The notes below the pieces were generated by a model. It was not told the origin of the DNA. It saw only the letters and a program-made list of their open reading frames with translations, and made no database searches. The translations under genes and the position numbers were made by a program. DNA of 10,146 nt from Ramicandelaber brevisporus (lineage: Eukaryota; Kickxellomycota; Ramicandelaberales; Ramicandelaberaceae), in the NCBI GenBank assembly GCA_025201865.1, contig MU603098.1:1-10146 (forward strand). The letters are read 5' to 3'. Every line of letters starts with the position of its first letter. The stretch's first letter is position 1. Shown one piece after another: positions 8,101-10,146 of this stretch.

Positions 8101-8106
8101 GCTTGA
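2200..8106 (+). CDS. pol: Pol polyprotein (PR-RT-RNase H-IN), C-terminally truncated by the Merlin insertion
   Basis: The reading frame gives 1968 aa. It encodes the replication enzymes of the retrotransposon: protease matures the polyprotein, RT and RNase H copy the RNA to DNA, and integrase inserts the copy. In order it has an acidic Asn/Asp-rich arm (1-185), an aspartic protease (about 187-295), a long linker with a low-complexity insert (about 300-670), RT (about 680-930), RNase H (about 1000-1140), integrase (about 1255-1620) and a Ser/Thr/Pro-rich tail. Merlin interrupts codon 1920. The last 49 residues, from 7957 to the stop at 8104-8106, are read from Merlin sequence and are not part of the ancestral protein. 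No stop or frameshift breaks any enzyme domain. The ATG at 2200 is the first in this frame, but fusion to Gag by frameshift is equally possible. Pol this long is unusual, owing to the linker and tail. Confidence 0.95.
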   Translation: MARLTLNTNINCSSFNDNISNMLNNIDGEQIPSAESIDSRDEVIGSGVDNNTNDDDVEIINKEDGYLKENETENINLESKELNISLIAAAEWSSEEENECSRNDDGTTDDDVAHMIEEIPVHEEESMEDDDVNVVVPNELSIDLSYYTFVGASLVNETAVVPSVNVSMPAVGRMRINSRIKKERPVALVKALIGDDMKEAILLVDTGSMITCISRKIVDELGLKTSDSRQPISVSGISPTSILLNEHVSLQVHIAGITQRVTALVMDELSFCAGILGYSNLKPYIIDPLAGVIYANGSDGSEAERFCYSDGSYFSAPVVSHIDTDDNDDGVDIAVNNSVDVVTNDNYNDEVKLLLDINNNINNININSSSSSSGSDNNIDKNINSPNVLSIDNYYTCPDGEASDIPDLIDVDSYTAKDGDAEAVLDSKDMTYVAEGSITMVDCRIHSGVDCLPDAIAVELDTTWPISIVGSKQLLFKPHTIDSIQLPVTTSQADGFTIPAAKVFAKCRLIPAVDDNAVVAYCVNECIGFCEPQVESATIFAAFTETTPTEEETTDGKLDMDEVRRGIDSTKCDCDDESCSNWNHPQNHERPIIIGGMDIDNTSDEEWNSIDDAKTGLKIDRTHQRAEILRQIKDVVKLQPGLSRCRRRKLTRILSAHWRAFAHQPKNPIPIPDLVFELDSTNIPPWKEPKRYYSPEKLRIIRSIFDGWLESGHFVLGKSNWSSLPVLLYKKPIKPGDPPRATLAVDVRKINTLVSGQLPTATAYPAYVDVARMAMKRSGSGSRYLSVADFSGCWSQALMGEHARQLYAVDALQGDDTVMIPVRGYYGCASLPYVVGCFIAKWLWPLLKNEDILILADDSLMASDNFDDHINILRRFLRLCILSGLQLSAAKLQLSQQIVTYLGMNVSGDGISVSDEHVRDLTEIDLPQERKLMSKFCHKLGAWDRFFERIAEPLSVLRKSVAPGTPYRPSDPNVVAAFDKCIQIIKDAKPIYPIDFSRPMLVVSDSSGTHVAAVMYQPADMDKWDPDSLDISNANPVYYASSALTETQCRYSSTSRELLAIYFALCRFRHCIFARTIHVYCDNLPAVNCLTTAPADCWHDKPQLRFANLIHSRPCSIIVHHIVGRNEGMLEVDLISRISNKVDVDPFLTEVDNIEGIETIDLKAMVVHTGPARLAPAQLPAPSELTITPADQATSTEFGQLYATFLKFDKLWHTAPQDIDSSLYTEVQKYITSGFLFSADKRLYSIVLPTKISQKSGYALCTPESKRAVILFNAHNNPEGDAFHTGVNGLYNVLRSQYYWKSMDKDIISFVQACIVCAANNYATGKQPGLLIPIVAHYTGQIIAVDFAGPIQTSSSGMRWIFVIRDLYTKYVEAVAMREATGVEVVKALRRYCERYGRVETIISDNAANLKEGAVAAFCDRYNIVHRFSMPRRAQANGAAESTVKEVMMLLHKLISEYGSKDWAELLYTVVADLNRRVNKSTGFAPNDLLFLHTVKPLSSPPAVEDQPAHHSLAPLESILAAEERIVRAEARVAESVARAKAIYDRSRRVVVLADGAPVLVANDITTARKQNLALTLFDPTIRYAYVAKDRTNNYDIYNSTDADRVIYRRSVNIDHLRYIPPLPDHLKWPPLTKPSPVIVSVGSTSTSSQDTQSSNIATDSKTSTSTRVTNDSNNDSNNDSSNPPPVSTTLAIGGGGGSYILPSNSLIAPTPATVGQTTWLPSEMTANRTPTQPSTSSELAPTEPTIEKKDEPSDITSPPATTQRVTIDTPSAPISIVVDAPDIEVVHPPLRATCPSVPQPHPPATQLAVDTSPESAPNVVETTIMPSVNEPNQHQEHTLNESKTVEDQHHPVSEQAAAAPSSSVQSPTSDPTMPTMIESPSMIDTDNSNVLDDLNYGDQSISIRPIATISNNREKRRQSVDVQYRGRKIRPLTNTLSSTCIYLPCFFFADHASKKENTPCQRYTAVA
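2758..3090 (+). other. Retropepsin-like aspartic protease domain of Pol
   Basis: Pol residues about 187-297. The catalytic motif is LLVDTGSMITCIS, with Asp205 in DTGS (DNA 2812-2823). The second conserved region is ILGYSNLKPYIIDPL, starting near residue 275, which corresponds to the ILG-containing C-terminal part of retropepsins. The domain would act as a homodimer and cut Gag and Pol into mature proteins. The following region, residues about 445-540, resembles the beta-rich linker often seen between protease and RT in gypsy-like elements; that comparison is by pattern only. Confidence 0.88.
3265..3352 (+). repeat. In-frame AT-rich trinucleotide tract in pol
   Basis: A run of AAT, ATT and TAT triplets is followed by six AGT triplets (3301-3318) and more AAT/GAT triplets. 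It encodes an Asn/Ile/Ser/Asp-only stretch at Pol residues about 356-385, in the linker between protease and RT. It looks like microsatellite expansion tolerated in a disordered linker. The copy number probably varies between element copies. Confidence 0.9.
4240..5620 (+). other. Reverse transcriptase and RNase H domains of Pol
   Basis: RT covers Pol residues about 680-930. The entry region PKRYYSPEKLRIIRSIFDGW and the KKP...RATLAVDVRKIN block match the N-terminal RT fingers of gypsy elements. Motif A is SVADFSGCWSQ with Asp789. The catalytic pair is LADD with Asp857 and Asp858, where YxDD is usual. The downstream AAKLQLSQQIVTYLG block fits the KC-F---V-YLG region of the family. RNase H follows, with Asp1005 (VVSDSSG), Glu1057 (TSRELLAI), Asp1082 (VYCDN) and Asp1133 (LEVDLISR), plus the His of HIVGRNEG. 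All catalytic residues are present, so the domain looks active. Confidence 0.93.
5960..7080 (+). other. Integrase domain of Pol
   Basis: The N-terminal HHCC zinc-binding module has His1275, His1284, Cys1314 and Cys1317, including the typical YYWKSMDKDI segment. The catalytic core has Asp1346 (IIAVDFAGPI), Asp1405 (TIISDNAANL) and Glu1441 (ANGAAESTVKEV). There are 35 residues between the second Asp and the Glu, the DD35E spacing of retroviral and LTR-element integrases. The C-terminal part, to about residue 1627, ends in VNIDHLRYIPPLP, which resembles the end of gypsy integrases. No clear GPY/F signature or chromodomain is seen, so target-site choice cannot be predicted. Confidence 0.93.
7081..7958 (+). 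other. Ser/Thr/Pro-rich C-terminal tail of Pol, part before Merlin
   Basis: Pol residues about 1628-1919 are dominated by Ser, Thr, Pro, Asn and Ala, with no catalytic motif, cysteine cluster or membrane segment. A short 12-nt tandem repeat (unit AACGACAGTAAC, 7210-7242) encodes an NDSN repeat, and four glycines follow soon after. It continues beyond the Merlin insertion at 9072. The function is unknown; the composition suggests disorder. It ends in a basic segment (REKRRQS), immediately followed by the insertion point. Confidence 0.7.
7951..7958 (+). repeat. Target-site duplication of Merlin, left copy
   Basis: AGACAATC directly abuts the left inverted repeat and recurs at 9064-9071 directly after the right one. 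An 8-bp duplication fits the Merlin/IS1595 group, which makes 8-9 bp duplications. Both copies are identical, which suggests a recent insertion. Confidence 0.95.
7959..7983 (+). repeat. Merlin left terminal inverted repeat
   Basis: Twenty-five bases starting GGTTGATGTTCAG and ending GGGGGCGG match the reverse complement of 9039-9063 at every position. Its outer edge touches the target-site duplication, which fixes the boundary. The 5' GG start is common in this superfamily. The transposase would bind and cut here. Confidence 0.96.
7976..7996 (+). other. GC-rich hairpin at the inner edge of the left Merlin end
   Basis: GGGGGCGGA (7976-7984) and TCCGCCCCC (7988-7996) are perfect inverted arms of 9 bp with a 3-nt AAA loop. 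The left arm overlaps the inverted repeat. The right Merlin end has no equivalent arm pair of this strength, so the two ends are asymmetric. Confidence 0.85.
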
Positions 8107-8986
8107 GTTCGCGGTGCAGGTGCTAGACGAGCATGCTGCTGTGCGCTTTTGCCTTGAAAACGGTCTCATCCATCCCATTGGCAAGTGCCAGATATGTCAA
8201 AGCAACATGACACACCGCGATTCTAGTAAGCCCAAGATGCTGCGCTGCACTAACAAAGAGTGCGGCAAGAAGGCAAGTGCTGTACAAGGCTCGTTGTTTG
8301 CTGGGTCAAAGATACCACTCAATATGTATCTGCTTGCCATGTACTGCTGGGTCAACAAGATGAGCCGAGAGTTCATGATGCACAATGCACAGCTATCATC
8401 TGCCTCAGCAACATCAATTGTGCAAGGATTCCGCAGCTTGACCTCGGATAATGTTAGCCAGAATCCAGTCCAGATTGGTGGTCCGGGCATCATTGTGGAA
8501 ATCGATGAATCGGTGTTTTGTTGTCGCAAGTATAGTGCTGGACAAGAGGAAAAGGAAGTATGGGTATTTGGTGGAGTCGAGAAGACTAACGAACGCAACT
8601 TGTTCCTTGTGGTGGTGCCAAATCGCAGGCGCGAAACGCTTCTTCAAACAATTGCTGCGAACGTCAAGAGTGGATCCACAATTCACTCTGATTGCTTCAA
8701 ATCGTACAACAATCTTGCAGAACATCTCAAAGAATATGGTGTCAATGACATTGAGCACCTTTCAGTTAACCACCAGAACAACTTTGTCGACCCTATCACC
8801 AAAGCATGTACCAATGCGATAGAAGGCACTTGGAATGGCATCAAGAGGGGTATTGCACCACGAAACCGCACTCGCGATGAGCTCCAAGAACATCTTAATG
8901 AATTCGTCTGGCGCCGCCGCAACGATGGCCGAGTCTGGGCTGCTCTTCTTGGGCTCATAGCTGCTAAACTAGAGCCACTTGAGTAA
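8054..8986 (+). CDS. Merlin (ISXO2-like/IS1595-like) DDE transposase
   Basis: A 310-aa transposase that would cut the element out at its inverted repeats and insert it with an 8-bp duplication. The N-terminus is basic (MPPKKRTR, a possible nuclear signal). A zinc ribbon follows with Cys45, Cys48, Cys65 and Cys70. The catalytic domain shows IVEIDES with Asp151, VWVFGGVE, IHSDCFKSY with Asp213, and the ACTNAIEGTWNGIKRGI block with Glu257, giving a likely DDE triad. The order and spacing fit the ISXO2-like domain. I chose the ATG at 8054, which has A at -3 (ACCATGC), because an in-frame upstream ATG at 7877 lies in retrotransposon DNA outside the element. The first 53 nt overlap the read-through end of pol in another frame. 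No internal stop or missing motif is seen. Confidence 0.93.
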   Translation: MPPKKRTRLVNDIPPLLEFAVQVLDEHAAVRFCLENGLIHPIGKCQICQSNMTHRDSSKPKMLRCTNKECGKKASAVQGSLFAGSKIPLNMYLLAMYCWVNKMSREFMMHNAQLSSASATSIVQGFRSLTSDNVSQNPVQIGGPGIIVEIDESVFCCRKYSAGQEEKEVWVFGGVEKTNERNLFLVVVPNRRRETLLQTIAANVKSGSTIHSDCFKSYNNLAEHLKEYGVNDIEHLSVNHQNNFVDPITKACTNAIEGTWNGIKRGIAPRNRTRDELQEHLNEFVWRRRNDGRVWAALLGLIAAKLEPLE

Positions 8987-9038
8987 AAATTAGTTTGATT
9001 TTTGGTTGCAAAAATTTTTTGTCAATGAGGGCTGAACG

Positions 9039-9063
9039 CCGCCCCCTATACTGAACATCAACC
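9039..9063 (-). repeat. Merlin right terminal inverted repeat
   Basis: It is the exact reverse complement of 7959-7983 over 25 bp and ends at the right target-site duplication. Inside position 9039 the similarity to the left end becomes weak and gapped. Confidence 0.96.
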
Positions 9064-9071
9064 AGACAATC
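9064..9071 (+). repeat. Target-site duplication of Merlin, right copy
   Basis: AGACAATC is identical to 7951-7958 and directly follows the right inverted repeat. Pol reading resumes from here in the frame it had before the insertion. Confidence 0.95.
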
Positions 9072-10071
9072 AGGTTGGGATCGGTATTTTGCTCAGTTTA
9101 CTCCAAGGCAGCCGTCTAGTAATCAGCAGCATTCAACCCCAATGGACCGAGATGTGACGTATATCAGCAGCGACTTCAGCAATATGTCAGCCATCCCACC
9201 GAATTTTACTCCGGCCAACAACAGATTCAAGGTGTCATTCTCAGATGATATATCTAGCACTCCTCAACCTGTACTTGTCCATAGAAGAACAAACACGAAA
9301 CATCTGTTTACGCCAAATACACCAGCATCAGTACGTAATGACTCAACTGCAGCAACAATGGAAGACAAGATGGCAATAGAATCAGATAGTGATGACTCTC
9401 TTGTAAACAATGAGATCATTCCTCAGATCAACAATCAGACACTTAATGGTAATGAAGAGATTAGTGATGGTGAATTCGAATCAGCCGTTTATGCCCCATC
9501 TAGCATTTTTGACCAAGATATACTAACTACTGGAGATGGAACTGGCAGTATTGACAGCGTTCAAAACATGACAAGCATTGGTCCCGCGGCCATTAGATCA
9601 GCAACACCTGCAATAAACAGAGAGCGTCCGAAACAGTTCACAATGCCATACACTCCTGGCAACACCACAACAAAGGAATTTCACGACAACATCAGCTCTG
9701 AATGTGACGACCTCATTCGATCTCTGGATACAGCCGACATGAACGAACAACAACAACAGCAGCAGCAAGAGACTCCCTCAACAACAGAGCTTGTAGCTCT
9801 CGAACCGTTATCCCCAGAAGTTACTTCAGAGAGTCAACAATCATCACGATTAGCGGCACTTGTCGATTTCGCAGCAACTGAGGCACCAGAACCAGATCCA
9901 TATGCTGTAAAGGAAGTCAATGGCATTAGGAAGGTGAAACCACACGGTACGGTAGCCAACGACAGTAAGAAGGTTAAGGAGGATCTAGAATTACGTGAGA
10001 CTGTTTCTGGTTCTCGGTATCTGTTCAGGCGTATAAAGAAAGACCCGCCTACAAATAGTACTAGTTCATAA
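9072..10071 (+). pseudogene. Severed 3' end of pol (C-terminal tail)
   Basis: This is the last part of the ancestral pol: one base completing the split codon, then 332 codons and TAA (10069-10071). It is in the same frame as pol upstream, because Merlin plus its duplication is 1113 bp, a multiple of three. There is no stop between 9072 and 10069. The product is Ser/Thr/Pro/Asp-rich, with a run of seven glutamines (9748-9768) and a Lys/Arg-rich C-terminus. No enzyme motif or membrane segment is seen. An ATG at 9142 could give a free 309-aa protein, but no promoter or other sign of separate expression was found. The stop codon lies 1 nt before the proposed LTR start. Confidence 0.85.
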
Positions 10072-10072
10072 A

Positions 10073-10146
10073 TGTTGCATCTGCAAGTTTACTGACACTT
10101 GGGACTCCGCTCTCACAATTAAGCACGATTTCTCTCTCTCGCACAC
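10073..10146 (+). repeat. Long terminal repeat (3' copy, first 74 bases)
   Basis: The proposed LTR starts with TGTTGCA, 1 nt after the pol stop. From 10086 to the window end, 61 bases are identical to bases 1-61. The left boundary is inferred from the TG start and the inverted tip at 428-434. The expected polypurine tract just upstream is poor. The nearest purine runs are AAAGAAAGA (10035-10043) and a longer run near 9966-9983, neither adjoining 10073. The zero mismatches over 61 bp point to recent insertion or to one physical copy seen twice. Confidence 0.65.

Larger units (their letters stand above)
7959..9063 (+). mobile_element. Merlin-family DNA transposon inserted in pol
   Basis: A complete 1105-bp cut-and-paste element. 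It has perfect 25-bp terminal inverted repeats beginning GGTTGATG, a perfect 8-bp target-site duplication and a single intact transposase gene on the plus strand. The left non-coding part (7984-8053) holds one half of a GC-rich hairpin, a TATA-like ATATAT (8023-8028) and a run of ten Ts (8037-8046) before the ATG. The right non-coding part (8987-9038) is A/T-rich with no AATAAA signal. Merlin elements are the eukaryotic relatives of bacterial ISXO2/IS1595 elements. All parts needed for movement appear present, so the copy looks autonomous. Confidence 0.95.
1..10146 (+). mobile_element. Ty3/gypsy-type LTR retrotransposon carrying a nested DNA transposon
   Basis: Almost the whole window is one retrotransposon. 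The order is LTR part, leader, gag, pol (protease, reverse transcriptase, RNase H, integrase), LTR part. The PR-RT-RH-IN order and the DD35E integrase with an HHCC zinc finger place it in the Ty3/gypsy (Metaviridae-like) group rather than Ty1/copia, where integrase precedes RT. The first and last 61 bases are identical. Either the window runs from within the 5' LTR to within the 3' LTR, or it is a circle with one LTR cut open inside the LTR. Taking one LTR and removing Merlin and one duplication copy, the unit is 8972 bp. The full element with two LTRs of 447 bp would be about 9.4 kb. No env-like ORF is seen. No clear chromodomain was recognised after the integrase. The exact clade cannot be settled by eye. 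Confidence 0.93.

Noticed and set aside
7959-9063. Bacterial IS1595/ISXO2 insertion sequence, hence a prokaryotic window
   Set aside because: The transposase is related to that family, but it lies inside a eukaryotic gag-pol element with a duplication that fits Merlin.
7204-9968. Near-identical 17-nt stretch (16 of 17) at 7204-7220 and 9952-9968
   Set aside because: Both copies encode similar Asn-Asp-Ser residues in the low-complexity tail. A match this short in a biased 10-kb sequence can arise by chance or by codon bias.
9142-10071. Independent env-like or accessory gene
   Set aside because: The frame is the continuation of pol across Merlin, and it has no signal peptide, membrane segment or own promoter that I can see.

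Overview
The window is a eukaryotic transposable-element locus. It holds almost all of one Ty3/gypsy-type LTR retrotransposon, with a complete Merlin-family (ISXO2/IS1595-like) DNA transposon inserted in the 3' part of its pol gene. The eukaryotic origin rests on the gag-pol architecture (aspartic protease, reverse transcriptase, RNase H, DD35E integrase), a Merlin transposase of eukaryotic type, a 610-nt leader and the absence of Shine-Dalgarno-spaced genes. The sequence does not identify the host. There are no cellular genes.

Layout. The first 61 bases recur exactly as the last 61 bases, so both ends lie in the LTR. A 7-bp inverted pair (TGTTGCA at 10073, TGCAACA ending at 434) suggests an LTR of about 447 bp that runs across the window ends. 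A leader follows (435-610) with an array of about 8-nt repeats (478-600). Then come gag (611-2185) and pol in the -1 frame (2200 onward). Pol carries an acidic N-terminal arm, a DTG protease, a long linker with a low-complexity insert, RT, RNase H, integrase and a very long Ser/Thr/Pro-rich tail.

The Merlin element (7959-9063, 1105 bp) has perfect 25-bp terminal inverted repeats, a perfect 8-bp target-site duplication (AGACAATC) and an intact 310-aa transposase with a zinc ribbon and a DDE triad. It lies in the pol tail, downstream of every recognisable enzyme domain. Insertion plus duplication is 1113 bp, or 371 codons. Without it, pol would be one open frame of 2252 codons ending 1 nt before the proposed LTR. 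With it, pol ends at 8106 after 49 codons read from Merlin DNA, and the last 332 residues are cut off.

How the parts would work together: LTR-driven RNA is translated from the first ATG (611) into Gag, and Pol is made by -1 slippage or reinitiation. Merlin carries its own transposase and ends, so it looks mobile, and it may also be copied passively with the retrotransposon because the pol enzymes upstream remain open.
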